NCBI RefSeq assembly: GCF_900128905.1
Contig: NZ_FQTV01000003.1
Location: forward strand, 186,001 to 250,000
Length of the DNA stretch: 64,000 nt
From: Bacteroides luti
GTDB taxonomy: Bacteria; Bacteroidota; Bacteroidia; Bacteroidales; Bacteroidaceae
Reading direction: 5' to 3'
Part shown: one piece after another, positions 45,248 through 54,248 of the stretch
Position numbering within the stretch: the first letter of the stretch is position 1
How the letters are laid out: every line of letters begins with the position of its first letter
The notes under the pieces: model-generated
What the model saw: the letters and a program-made list of their open reading frames with translations, nothing else
What the model was told of the DNA's origin: nothing
Database searches by the model: none
Program-made: the position numbers and the translations under genes

Positions 45248-45844
45248 ATGGAAACAGCACCAAACAAACTCATAGTAGTTTCTTACGAACTGTATGTAAC
45301 TGAAGATGGAGAAAGAGATTTAGTAGAAAAAGCAACCCCAGAACAACCTTTCCAGTTTATCTCTGGTCTAGGCACTACATTAGATGCCTTCGAGAGTCAA
45401 CTTACAGGTTTAGCTGTAGGCGATAAGTTTGAATTTACTATTTCTAGCACTGAAGCATATGGAGATTACAACGAAGAACATGTAATTGATCTCCCTAAAA
45501 ATATATTTGAAATTGACGGAAGATTCGACGCAGAACGCATTTTTGCAGGAAACGTTGTTCCTTTAATGGACGCTGACGGAAACAGAATGAATGCTACTGT
45601 AGTTGAAGTAGGCAACAGCAATGTAAAGGTTGATATGAACCACCCATTAGCTGGCGAAGATTTAACTTTCGTAGGAGAAGTTCTTGAATCACGTACTGCA
45701 ACGAATGAAGAAATTCAGGGAATGATCAACGTGATGAGTGGTGAAGGTGGTTGTGGTTGTGGATGCGACAGCTGCGGTGACGATTGCGGATGTGATGAAG
45801 AAGGACATGAAGGTAGCTGCGGTAGCGGTTGCGGATGTCACTAA
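45248..45844 (+). CDS. slyD: SlyD-like FKBP peptidyl-prolyl isomerase with Cys-rich tail
   Basis: 198 residues, cytoplasmic. The FKBP-plus-IF-domain arrangement of SlyD is visible: YELYVTEDGE, the active-site region GLGTTLDAFESQLTGLAVGDKFEFTISSTEAYGDYNEE, the inserted chaperone flap, and PLAGEDLTFVGEVLESR. The last about 35 residues are almost only Gly, Cys, Asp, Glu and Ser, with nine Cys and two His. SlyD tails usually bind Ni or Zn through His; here Cys dominates. It is a single-gene unit ended by a bidirectional terminator. Confidence 0.9.
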   Translation: METAPNKLIVVSYELYVTEDGERDLVEKATPEQPFQFISGLGTTLDAFESQLTGLAVGDKFEFTISSTEAYGDYNEEHVIDLPKNIFEIDGRFDAERIFAGNVVPLMDADGNRMNATVVEVGNSNVKVDMNHPLAGEDLTFVGEVLESRTATNEEIQGMINVMSGEGGCGCGCDSCGDDCGCDEEGHEGSCGSGCGCH

Positions 45845-45860
45845 TCATATATTATAATAA

Positions 45861-45911
45861 AAAACAGCACACAGATGTTGCTTATATAGCAAACTTTCTG
45901 TGTGCTGTTTT
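45861..45911. terminator. Bidirectional terminator between FKBP and TlpA-like gene
   Basis: AAAACAGCACACAGA (45861-45875) is the exact reverse complement of TCTGTGTGCTGTTTT (45897-45911), 15 bp. T-rich tails follow on both strands, serving the convergent genes. Confidence 0.9.
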
Positions 45912-45934
45912 TATTTTATATATTCCTTATCTTA

Positions 45935-46507
45935 CTAATTCTCTTTCGAGAGTTCTTTCAATCTTTTATTCAAAAGTTTGAATTGCTTTTCATCTCCACC
46001 ACGAACAACACATCTTATAACACCCGACTTATCAATTAATATACTCGTTGGAGTAAAAGAAATCCCAGTTTTACTTATAAAATTAATAGCATCCGGTATT
46101 TGGTGAAACAAGGGATGATTCTTAGCTACTATCTTTTCTATTTGATCTGAATTATTAAAAGTCATTGAAAGGAAATTAACGCCAGCATATTTTTTGGTCA
46201 GCTCGTTTAGCTGCGGAATCTCTTTTATGCAAGGTTCACAATATACATGCCAGATATTTATCATTGTAACTTTCCCCTTTATATTCTGATCCGTCCAGAG
46301 TTTACCCTTGGTATCAGTTAATGTAAATTCAGGGCAAGGCTTATCACAAAGTTTCTCTTGCAGAGCTTTATCATCGGCCTTTTGCTTAGCTTTGGATTCC
46401 TTCAGTTCGCCATTCACCTCAGATACTGAAAGATCATTATTCGTCTGAATACAATATGCAGCAGAAACACTACAAAAAACTATTAGTGCACAAAAAAACT
46501 TCTTCAT
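45935..46507 (-). CDS. TlpA-like periplasmic thioredoxin-fold protein
   Basis: 190 residues from ATG 46507, which starts a clean signal peptide (MKKFFCALIVFCSVSAAYC); the frame opens 27 bp earlier without a good N-terminus. The mature part has a charged linker and then a thioredoxin domain with the active-site motif WHVYCEPCIKE (CEPC) and a cis-Pro-type FTPTSILID. It is probably a periplasmic disulfide reductase or a cytochrome-maturation type oxidoreductase. It has a very good promoter. Confidence 0.88.
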   Translation of the reverse strand: MKKFFCALIVFCSVSAAYCIQTNNDLSVSEVNGELKESKAKQKADDKALQEKLCDKPCPEFTLTDTKGKLWTDQNIKGKVTMINIWHVYCEPCIKEIPQLNELTKKYAGVNFLSMTFNNSDQIEKIVAKNHPLFHQIPDAINFISKTGISFTPTSILIDKSGVIRCVVRGGDEKQFKLLNKRLKELSKEN

Positions 46508-46574
46508 CAAAAAAATCAAATTAACATTTAGCAATCCACATCAGTATCTAGTTAGTTGAAAATGAATCACTCCA

Positions 46575-46606
46575 CAAAGGTATAAATTGAGTCAATGGAT
46601 TGCAAA
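46575..46606 (-). promoter_or_regulatory. Promoter of the TlpA-like gene
   Basis: -33 TTTG (46606-46603), 20-bp spacer, -7 TACCTTTG (46582-46575), 68 bp before the ATG. Confidence 0.75.
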
Positions 46607-46809
46607 TGTTGCACAGAAAAATACAGAATATATTCATAAAGATACAGATTTTAGGCAAATCAGGGCAAAATATTTAGCCATATCAGGGAATAAAAATAGG
46701 TCAAACTACGGAATATAAACCTACCAAATGCGGGAGTTGGAAATATCAGACTTATGTAAGCCACACTGCATTTAAAACTAATAGTGAATTACATTGAATC
46801 ATCTGCACT

Positions 46810-46919
46810 ATCTACCACTAAAACGTCTAAAACTACTTCACAAAAGGGCTTTCAGGTGGTAGTAGATAAAAATATCGAACTAATCATCTGCCACTAAACC
46901 ACGCTTATCTGCCACTAAA
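46810..46919. repeat. ATCTGCCACTAAA repeat cluster (left)
   Basis: ATCTACCACTAAA at 46810-46822, ATCTGCCACTAAA at 46886-46898 and again at 46907-46919 (21-bp spacing), with a degenerate reverse copy near 46,855-46,867. A second cluster lies at 47,384-47,499. Together they bracket the 22-bp array at 47,120-47,207 in a gap with no gene. Confidence 0.75.
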
Positions 46920-47119
46920 TTGAGCACTCCAGAACATCATGATGTATGTTGTCGCAAATTCTTTGGTGAGGAAATTTCAACTTCTAAAAATTGCACCCGA
47001 AATGAATGATTTAAGCCCCTCTTGTAAACTTTTACCAAATGCTTTATTGCTTTCCCTTTTATAGCTTATATATAATAAATTTTGCCTTACAAGATAATCA
47101 ATTTTTAAAAAAGACATAA

Positions 47120-47207
47120 GTAAGCCCTCGAATGAAGACTCATGGGTTCTTGGCTAAAGACTGGTGGGCACTCGTTCGAGGGCTTATGGGTTCACGGCCG
47201 CGGGCTT
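47120..47207. repeat. Four-unit 22-bp array, GGGCTT type
   Basis: Four contiguous 22-bp units at 47120, 47142, 47164 and 47186. The first eight bases are GTAAGCCC, ATGGGTTC, GTGGGCAC and ATGGGTTC; units 1 and 2 share AAGACT near the end and units 3 and 4 share GGGCTT. Outer parts are inverted (AGTAAGCCC versus GGGCTTACT), so the array can fold back on itself. Sequence unlike the TGTACA arrays, same 4 x 22 layout. Confidence 0.8.
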
Positions 47208-47383
47208 ACTAAATTATAATGGAAAAAATAGATAACTTATTAATTAAGAGGTGATAACAGAAATCTGTGATTTTAAAGAGGAAAAGAGCTCTAAAAGAGA
47301 CAAAAGAGTTACACATTTTTATTGATTCAAAAAAAACTATTCTTTCACGATAGTTATAAGAGATTAGTCCATACAGCCGCAAA

Positions 47384-47499
47384 CTAGTAGCAGATAGCAG
47401 ATTCTAGTGGCAGATGAATTGTATATAAAGTTTATCTTCCACTAACTTAGTCTATTATTTTTCAGCACATTAAACCTTATTTAGTGGCAGGTGGCAGAT
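47384..47499. repeat. ATCTGCCACTAAA repeat cluster (right)
   Basis: Mostly reverse copies: CTAGTAGCAGAT (47384-47395), CTAGTGGCAGAT (47404-47415), a forward ATCTTCCACTAA (47434-47445) and TTTAGTGGCAG followed by GTGGCAGAT (47479-47499). With the left cluster and the 22-bp array it fills most of the 1.1-kb gap 46,607-47,599, which has no credible gene. Confidence 0.7.
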
Positions 47500-47598
47500 A
47501 GAATTTCATTTTTTCGTTAGAGTTTGATTAATGACAAAAAAGGATGGCTAGTTAAAAGTAAACCAAGGCGTCAGCTAACAAAACATTTGATGCCATAT

Positions 47599-47629
47599 AA
47601 AAAAACGGTGCAACTTAAATATTGCACCG
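47599..47629 (-). terminator. Terminator of the 47,650 orphan
   Basis: CGGTGCAA (47629-47622 on the minus strand) pairs with TTGCACCG (47613-47606), 8-bp stem with an 8-nt loop, then seven T. It lies 21 bp after the stop codon. Confidence 0.85.
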
Positions 47630-47649
47630 GAAATTCTGAATATCAACCA

Positions 47650-48330
47650 TTAATCTTCCAAATCACTAATTTTTAGGTTTTTAAACTTATTACTACCTTG
47701 ATTCAATTTTATTAGATTCAAAAAAGATTCACGATTAATGATATCATTTTGCAGTTTTTCAATAAAATGTTCCCGAGTTCCATATCTGAATTTAAAAATA
47801 TTAGGACCCCAATCCGAACTCACATTTATTATTTCTTTCAACGTTTCATTTATCAAATTTAAGTCTCCAATATATAAAGCAAAATAAAATTTTGTTTTAT
47901 ATACACTCATATGGTCTATAATACTATATGAAGTTGAAAATAAATTATTGATTACTTGCAATAAATCCTTTATTAGAACAATCTTATCAAAAGATGTTTT
48001 TATTTTATTCTTTGTACATTCAATCGCTTCTGCATTTTTAGAATCATAGTCTGAAAAAGGAATATTAAATTGCCACCCCTTTTTATCCTTTATTTGTTGT
48101 AAGAATAAAGGACCAAGCATACACTCTTCCTCATTGTTACCCCACAGAGAATAACCAACAAAATATGGTCTATATTCCTTACCTTGGTAAGGTAAGGTAA
48201 TCAACTCAATCCCCAAAACAAAAGGTCCTACAACTTTATATAGTTTGTTAACCTTGTAAGGCGAAAGTTCGGGATAAGCTTCTAGCCAATCTTGTGAAAC
48301 TTTCTTCTTGATACTTATTGGTATGCTCAT
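47650..48330 (-). CDS. Hypothetical cytoplasmic protein
   Basis: 226 residues, no signal peptide or membrane helix. The N-terminus (SIPISIKKKVSQDWLEAYPELSPYKVNKLYKVVGPFVLGIELI) precedes a beta-rich middle and a helical end (FIEKLQNDIINRESFLNLIKLNQG). No family recognised. It is AT-rich, has no operon partner, has a good terminator and sits next to a repeat-dense gap, so it may be a horizontally acquired single gene. Confidence 0.7.
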   Translation of the reverse strand: MSIPISIKKKVSQDWLEAYPELSPYKVNKLYKVVGPFVLGIELITLPYQGKEYRPYFVGYSLWGNNEEECMLGPLFLQQIKDKKGWQFNIPFSDYDSKNAEAIECTKNKIKTSFDKIVLIKDLLQVINNLFSTSYSIIDHMSVYKTKFYFALYIGDLNLINETLKEIINVSSDWGPNIFKFRYGTREHFIEKLQNDIINRESFLNLIKLNQGSNKFKNLKISDLED

Positions 48331-48580
48331 AAAATTATTATTAAAGGTGCAACTTTTGTTGAAGTGTTATTAATTGGAAAAGTAATAATTGTTACCAATA
48401 TACAGTTTTTCTTTTGTCCCTGCAACTTCTTCATCCAATTACTATTATCCCACCCAATAATAACAACGTAACTCACTTGTGCTATTCTTTTTTAGTACCA
48501 TCTTAATCTTAGAACCATCGTCATTGTAAACAAACGAACCATCTTAAACCCCTTCAATATAATCATGCACGGCGCGCTAT
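48331..48580. other. Non-coding gap before the GH31 terminator
   Basis: No gene seen. ACCATC occurs at 48497, 48514 and 48538, twice as ACCATCTTAA, which may be a decayed repeat. The spacing (17, 24 bp) is irregular. Confidence 0.4.
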
Positions 48581-48620
48581 AAAAAAGGATGGTCAACTAC
48601 AAGTAAGCCAACCACCCTTT
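48581..48620 (-). terminator. Terminator of the GH31 gene
   Basis: On the minus strand AAAGGGTGGT (48620-48611) pairs with ACCATCCTTT (48593-48584) with one G-U pair, followed by a T run. It lies 44 bp after the stop. Confidence 0.85.
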
Positions 48621-48663
48621 AATCTGAAAAACCTAACCAAACAGACCTGTTCTACTGAATCAA

Positions 48664-51066
48664 TTATTTTATTATACTATTAACAGTCAATTTTATTTTC
48701 CCTTGATAAGGGTTATCTTTCACCAACCATTTACTTCCTTCGTTTGTGAGTATTACCTCTTTAAGTAGATTATCGGCAGGAATACATAGTAAGCCTTTAG
48801 CTTGTTTTGCATCAGACGAATAAACTGATAATTCAAGCTTTGACCAGTCCATTTTATCAGTAGATTGCGCAAGAGCAATGTGCGGAATTACCGAACCATC
48901 ACGAACCAGAATTACAGCAGGGATATGCCCGACTGAAATTTTATTCCATCCACTCTGATAAATCTTTCCCGATTGATAATCTATCCATTTCCCTGAAGGA
49001 AGATAAACGTTTCTTTGAGAACCATTTTCCATCAACGGAGCTACCATTATATCATTCCCAAACATATATTGATCTTCTACCAGCCATGCGCCTGGGTCAT
49101 CGGGGAATTCCACAAACAAAGCACGTACCATTGGTAAGCCTTTCTCTGTACAATTCTTTGCCTGAGCATAAACATAAGGCATTAGTATGTATTTCATCTC
49201 GGCCGATTCACGGAAAGCTTTAGTAAAGGATTCATTGTATAACCAAGGTTCTTTAGGAGGTGCACCATGAGCACGACTGTGCGAAGTAAGGAATCCAAAT
49301 GGCAACCATCGGCGATAAAGTTCTTCCGGCGATTTTTGTACGAACCCACCAATATCATGACTCCAGAAAGAAAATCCGCTTAGTCCCAAAGAAAGTCCGC
49401 CGCGAAGTGTTCCTTGCATACCAATATCCGTATTTGCAGCATCGCCGCCCCAATGGATAGGATAACGTTGAGAACCCGCCCATGCACTACGTGCCCAGAT
49501 TATATGTTCATTGTTTACTTTAGAGGTTACATCGGCCACCGTCTTATTATATCTGAGAGGATAAAGATTATGTTCATAAAGCCCTCCTTTGCCCGATGCA
49601 TAAAAACCATTTAACGGTGCCGCTTCTCCAAAATCCACTTTAATCGCACCAACACCCATCTTCAGTAATCCTGCCAACTTATCTTGATACCAGGCAACAG
49701 TCTGCGGGTTGGAAAAGTCGAGCACCGCATCTTCATACGGCATTCCGCCATTAGCATTCTTTACGTTCATTCCTTTATCAACAATTTCACTGAAATATTT
49801 ATTTTTAGGTGTGAAGTAAGTCAGCTGCCAAAGTGATATGTGAAACCCATCCTCCCTGAGATCTTTAATCATTTTTTCAGGATTACTGAAACGACTGGGA
49901 GCAAACTGATAATCGCATTGCCAATCGGTTTCAAACCATCCCGTATCGAAATGGATTACATCAGCAGGAATTTTATATTTTCTCAGATTCTTTGCAACAT
50001 CATATCCTTCTGCTTCACTGAAATAAGTAATGCGGCTCATCCATGTTCCAAAGCTCCACAGTGGAGGCATCGGCGATTTTCCTGTCAGACTGGTATATTC
50101 GTCAAGAATATCTTTCGGTTCACCAAAGAACACAAATAAATCTAAAGCCTCATCGGCCATAAACAATTTGTTTATACCGGTATAAGTAGCTCCAAAGTCG
50201 CAGGTTACCGGAGCGGAAGTATGCATAAACATTCCGTAGCCACGGTTACTCATAAAGAATGGTATAGGTTTGTACATCTGATCTGTTTCCGGACCTTGAG
50301 GATCTGTCACAAAAAGATTGACCTTCTGCCCAACTTTATTCAGAGAGGTAAACGATTCGCCACAGCCCACAATCTTTTCTCCGGGAGAAAGTGTAAACAC
50401 AGGATTTATGCTCCGTGAGTTATCACTTCCTCGTTTTATAAAATTGAAAGGCAGATTTTTCACCTGAGTAGAGTCATTGTCTTTCCAGCGCCAGGTATCT
50501 GTTAATTGTTTGCCGGCTGCATCTTTTAAAATTATTCGCCAAGGATTCTCTTCAATTAATATAGAACCATAAATACTTTTATAAAGGTGTCCTCCTTTTA
50601 CGGCCGAATACTTCCAGCTATTATCCTTTCCAGGAGTTTTAACCAACATTACAGACTCCGCTTCTTTCTGTTCAACCGGAGTAGTAAGCATGCGTATACG
50701 CAATGTGCGTGGAGTTACAAATTCAACAGAAAACTTTAACTGCGGATTATTATCGTAAGCTGTTTCAGGAAAATCGAGCATCCGAAGATTTTGCGGTAAA
50801 ACAGCATTTGTATTAAATGCCTGACGGGTATACAACGTGTTACGTTTCCATTCAATTTTTCCAGATGCCGATACCGGATCAAAATTTGAAAGCTTATCTG
50901 CGAAAAAGAATATGTTTGTAAAATCGCCGAAATCTGTACTTACATCCTTCGCCTGATTCATCAGGTAAGAGGAACCGCCATTTATATGAAGTTGGGCAAC
51001 CGAAACCGGTGAAGATAGAAGCATAAAAAACAGGGCTATCAACCCTACCGACATGTATTTTTTCAT
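48664..51066 (-). CDS. GH31 alpha-xylosidase-like glycoside hydrolase
   Basis: 800 residues with a signal peptide (1 to about 24). Nucleophile Asp is in AIKVDFGEAAP, matching the KxDFGE signature of YicI-type alpha-xylosidases, and the acid/base Asp is in IHWGGDAANTD. An N-terminal beta-sandwich precedes the barrel and a beta domain ends it. It should act on alpha-xylosyl or alpha-glucosyl ends, for example of xyloglucan. It is monocistronic with its own -7 box, and no SusCD genes lie next to it. Confidence 0.92.
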   Translation of the reverse strand: MKKYMSVGLIALFFMLLSSPVSVAQLHINGGSSYLMNQAKDVSTDFGDFTNIFFFADKLSNFDPVSASGKIEWKRNTLYTRQAFNTNAVLPQNLRMLDFPETAYDNNPQLKFSVEFVTPRTLRIRMLTTPVEQKEAESVMLVKTPGKDNSWKYSAVKGGHLYKSIYGSILIEENPWRIILKDAAGKQLTDTWRWKDNDSTQVKNLPFNFIKRGSDNSRSINPVFTLSPGEKIVGCGESFTSLNKVGQKVNLFVTDPQGPETDQMYKPIPFFMSNRGYGMFMHTSAPVTCDFGATYTGINKLFMADEALDLFVFFGEPKDILDEYTSLTGKSPMPPLWSFGTWMSRITYFSEAEGYDVAKNLRKYKIPADVIHFDTGWFETDWQCDYQFAPSRFSNPEKMIKDLREDGFHISLWQLTYFTPKNKYFSEIVDKGMNVKNANGGMPYEDAVLDFSNPQTVAWYQDKLAGLLKMGVGAIKVDFGEAAPLNGFYASGKGGLYEHNLYPLRYNKTVADVTSKVNNEHIIWARSAWAGSQRYPIHWGGDAANTDIGMQGTLRGGLSLGLSGFSFWSHDIGGFVQKSPEELYRRWLPFGFLTSHSRAHGAPPKEPWLYNESFTKAFRESAEMKYILMPYVYAQAKNCTEKGLPMVRALFVEFPDDPGAWLVEDQYMFGNDIMVAPLMENGSQRNVYLPSGKWIDYQSGKIYQSGWNKISVGHIPAVILVRDGSVIPHIALAQSTDKMDWSKLELSVYSSDAKQAKGLLCIPADNLLKEVILTNEGSKWLVKDNPYQGKIKLTVNSIIK

Positions 51067-51473
51067 TGTTAATATTTTAAGTTAATCAAAGAGAAACAAA
51101 AGTATGGGATATATTTTTAATACTTATATATATAATGTTTTGAAAAAGGGGATAATTTGTTTCATATTTATTAAATTAGTCAGCAAAACCAGAAATTTAT
51201 AAGCTACAAGTGCGTTAATGGTTTTACATTGTTAATAGAGATACAGTTATATTATTGATTTTCAAGCCATATTCATATTTTTGACTTCATAAAGGACAAA
51301 GAACAACTAAAAGCATCTAATATTTAATCAGATAAAACCTGAATTATAAAAGAATAAGAAAGAGAAAAAATAATGCAATTTATTGTAAAACCTTTCGGAT
51401 TAATAGGTGTTTTTATAGTAATATTAAAGAAATATTAATTATATTTGCCATAACAAACTAAATATATTAAGCT
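51067..51473. promoter_or_regulatory. Divergent promoter region of GH31 and aroC
   Basis: 407 bp. It contains a minus-strand -7 box TACTTTTG (51104-51097) for GH31 and a plus-strand TATATTTG (51440-51447) for aroC. The middle is AT-rich with nothing else I can name. Confidence 0.55.
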
Positions 51474-52550
51474 ATGTTCAACTCATTCGGCAATATTTTC
51501 AGATTAAGCAGCTTCGGCGAATCTCATGGTAAAGGAATTGGCGGAGTTATTGACGGCTTTCCGTCAGGAATTAAAATTGATCTGGACTTTGTTCAAAAAG
51601 AACTAGACAGACGTAGACCCGGACAATCAAAGATTACAACCGACCGTGACGAATCAGATAAAGTTGAGTTTCTATCGGGTATCTTTCAAGGAAAATCCAC
51701 AGGGAGTCCTATCGGCTTTATTGTTTGGAATAAAAACCAGCAATCCAAAGATTACGAAAACATAAAAAACATATTTCGTCCGTCACATGCTGACTATACT
51801 TATCAGCTAAAATACGGAATTCGCGACTATCGTGGCGGCGGCCGTTCTTCTGCCCGTGAAACAATATCCCGTGTGGTGGCTGGTGCATTAGCCAAGATGG
51901 CTTTACATCAGATTGGAATAAACATTACTGCTTACACATCACAAGTAGGACATATTCGTCTGGATGAAGATTATAGCAAGTATGATTTTTCAAAAATAGA
52001 AGATACACCAGCCCGTTGTCCAGATCTGGAAAAAGGGAAAGAGATGGTTGACTATATCGCTCAGATAAAAGAAGAGGGAGATACTATAGGCGGAGTAGTA
52101 ACCTGCGTTATAAAAGGATGTCCTATTGGCCTTGGACAGCCAGTTTTTGGAAAGCTTCATGCAGCGCTTGGGAATGCAATGATGAGCATTAATGCAGCAA
52201 AAGCATTTGAGTATGGAGACGGTTTTAAAGGGCTGAAACAAAAAGGTTCTGAACAAAACGATGTTTTCTATAACCACGATGGTGTAATAGAAACCAAAAC
52301 AAATCATTCCGGAGGCGTACAAGGAGGAATAAGTAACGGGGAAGATATCTATTTCCGTGTTGCATTTAAACCGGTTGCTACTATTCTTATGGAACAGCAC
52401 ACGGTGAACATTAATGGAGTTGACACTACAATGAAAGCAAAAGGAAGACACGATCCATGCGTTCTACCTAGAGCAGTTCCTATTGTAGAAGCAATGGCAG
52501 CCATGACAATCCTTGACTATTACCTGATTGATAAAACGACTCAATTATAA
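51474..52550 (+). CDS. aroC: Chorismate synthase
   Basis: 358 residues. All three family signatures are present: [39 protein letters not shown] and the C-terminal [19 protein letters not shown]. It converts EPSP to chorismate using reduced FMN, the last common step of aromatic synthesis. It lies 24 bp before the M20 peptidase, so the two may be cotranscribed. Confidence 0.97.
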   Translation: MFNSFGNIFRLSSFGESHGKGIGGVIDGFPSGIKIDLDFVQKELDRRRPGQSKITTDRDESDKVEFLSGIFQGKSTGSPIGFIVWNKNQQSKDYENIKNIFRPSHADYTYQLKYGIRDYRGGGRSSARETISRVVAGALAKMALHQIGINITAYTSQVGHIRLDEDYSKYDFSKIEDTPARCPDLEKGKEMVDYIAQIKEEGDTIGGVVTCVIKGCPIGLGQPVFGKLHAALGNAMMSINAAKAFEYGDGFKGLKQKGSEQNDVFYNHDGVIETKTNHSGGVQGGISNGEDIYFRVAFKPVATILMEQHTVNINGVDTTMKAKGRHDPCVLPRAVPIVEAMAAMTILDYYLIDKTTQL

Positions 52551-52574
52551 TCTATAGAAAGGTATAGCTTAATA

Positions 52575-53936
52575 ATGAAACATATACAATCTTACATCAC
52601 CCTACACGAAACAAGGATGATGAATGAGCTTTTCAGCTTAATACGAATTTCTTCTGTCAGCGCTTTGCCGGAACATAAAGATGATATGCTGGCATGTGCA
52701 CAAAGATGGAAAGAGCTATTACTGGAAGCGGGAGCTGACAGAGCACAAGTGATGGCTTCTTCCGGTAATCCAATTGTTTACGGAGAAAAGATTGTGAGCC
52801 CTGACGTTAAAACGGTATTAGTTTATGCTCATTATGATGTTATGCCTGCAGAACCTCTGGAACTGTGGACTAGCGATCCATTTGAGCCTGAAATACGTGA
52901 CGGCAAAATCTGGGCAAGAGGTGCAGATGATGATAAAGGGCAAGCTTTTATACAAGTAAAAGCATTTGAATATTTATTAAGTCATCAGCTTCTGAAGAAT
53001 AATGTGAAATTTATCTTTGAAGGAGAAGAAGAGATTGGCTCTCCAAGTTTGGAACAATTTTGCAAAGATCACAAAGAATTATTGAAAGCCGATGTAATTC
53101 TGGTATCAGACACAAGTATGTTGGGAGCCGATCTTCCATCGCTAACTACCGGCCTGAGAGGACTTGCTTACTGGGAGATAGAGGTAACCGGTCCAAACCG
53201 CGACCTTCACTCAGGACACTTTGGCGGTGCCGTTGCTAATCCAATCAATGTTCTTTGCGGCATATTGAGCAAGATTATAGACGAGAACGGAAGAATCACT
53301 ATTCCTCATTTCTATGACGATGTGGAAGCCGTACCCGATGCTGAAAGAACCATGATTGCACAGATACCTTTCGATGAAGAAAAATACAAGAAGTCCATTG
53401 GAGTAGAGCAGTTGGCCGGAGAAGCCGGCTATTCCACCCTGGAACGCAACAGCTGTCGTCCGTCATTCGATGTATGCGGTATCTGGGGCGGATATACCGG
53501 TGAAGGATCAAAAACAGTTCTGCCATCAAAAGCCTATGCAAAAGTATCTTGCAGACTGGTTCCTCATCAGGATCATCATACAATCAGTGAGTTATTTAAG
53601 AATTATATAGAGCAAACTGCTCCGGAAACAGTAAAAGTTAAAGTTACTCCGATGCATGGTGGTCAGGGTTATGTATGCCCTATCTCCCACCCCGCATATC
53701 GTGCAGCCGAGAAAGGTTTTGAATTAGCATTTGGTAAGAAACCGCTTGCCGTTCGTCGCGGAGGAAGCATCCCTATCATCTCTACTTTTGAAGAAGTTCT
53801 GGGTATCAAAACTATATTAATGGGTTTTGGAGTTGAAGACAATGCGATACATTCTCCAAATGAAAGTTTCTCTCTGGATATATTCCGCAAGGGAATTGAA
53901 GCTGTTGCCGAGTTCCACATGGAATATTCAAAATAG
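52575..53936 (+). CDS. M20-family dipeptidase
   Basis: 453 residues, cytoplasmic. Metal ligands are visible: VYAHYDVMPAEP (His, Asp), WARGADDDKGQ (bridging Asp), FEGEEEIGSP (catalytic Glu and ligand), SDTSML (Asp) and the C-terminal His in AIHSPNES. The dimerisation lid is inserted between about residues 205 and 360. The family hydrolyses dipeptides such as carnosine-type or Xaa-His substrates; the exact substrate is unknown. It follows aroC after 24 bp. Confidence 0.92.
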   Translation: MKHIQSYITLHETRMMNELFSLIRISSVSALPEHKDDMLACAQRWKELLLEAGADRAQVMASSGNPIVYGEKIVSPDVKTVLVYAHYDVMPAEPLELWTSDPFEPEIRDGKIWARGADDDKGQAFIQVKAFEYLLSHQLLKNNVKFIFEGEEEIGSPSLEQFCKDHKELLKADVILVSDTSMLGADLPSLTTGLRGLAYWEIEVTGPNRDLHSGHFGGAVANPINVLCGILSKIIDENGRITIPHFYDDVEAVPDAERTMIAQIPFDEEKYKKSIGVEQLAGEAGYSTLERNSCRPSFDVCGIWGGYTGEGSKTVLPSKAYAKVSCRLVPHQDHHTISELFKNYIEQTAPETVKVKVTPMHGGQGYVCPISHPAYRAAEKGFELAFGKKPLAVRRGGSIPIISTFEEVLGIKTILMGFGVEDNAIHSPNESFSLDIFRKGIEAVAEFHMEYSK

Positions 53937-54028
53937 AGCCTCTTGTTTATGAAATAAGAGATATATACATTATCAAGTTGTGTTCAGTCAATGAGCACTC
54001 ACTGTTTCTTCTAACATCTAACAATCTT

Positions 54029-54115
54029 AAAGTTCTGTACAGAAGATTTAATTCTTTTGTACAGAACAATTAGATCTTCTGTACAAAAGAATGCAATCTT
54101 CTGTACAAGAATTCT
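54029..54115. repeat. Four-unit 22-bp array with TGTACA cores (copy 2)
   Basis: TGTACA at 54036, 54058, 54080 and 54102, an exact 22-bp period, with TTCT/TTTT and AGAA/AAAA flanks. It is the same design and nearly the same core units as 3505-3600, 50 kb away; shared segments include TTCTGTACAGAAGA and TTAATTCTTTTGTACAG. It lies between the M20 stop and lysS in a 312-bp gap with no other feature except a lysS -7 box. Confidence 0.9.
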
Positions 54116-54248
54116 CAATTCATTCACCAAATAATTAAGATTGCCTGCCTTATACCTCCCAACAATCAATCATTTAGATGGGATTTCATTACGTTATCTG
54201 AGAAATGTTTCGTACTTTTGCCACAAATTTGAGTTAATACGTAGTAAA

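Noticed and set aside
51990..52451. 153-codon open frame on the minus strand
   Set aside because: It is antisense to the conserved part of aroC and reads as low-complexity Phe/Tyr/Cys-rich sequence.
54141..54248. Upstream extension of lysS
   Set aside because: The extra 36 codons precede or overlap the -7 box TACTTTTG and do not resemble LysS; the ATG at 54249 gives the normal N-terminus.
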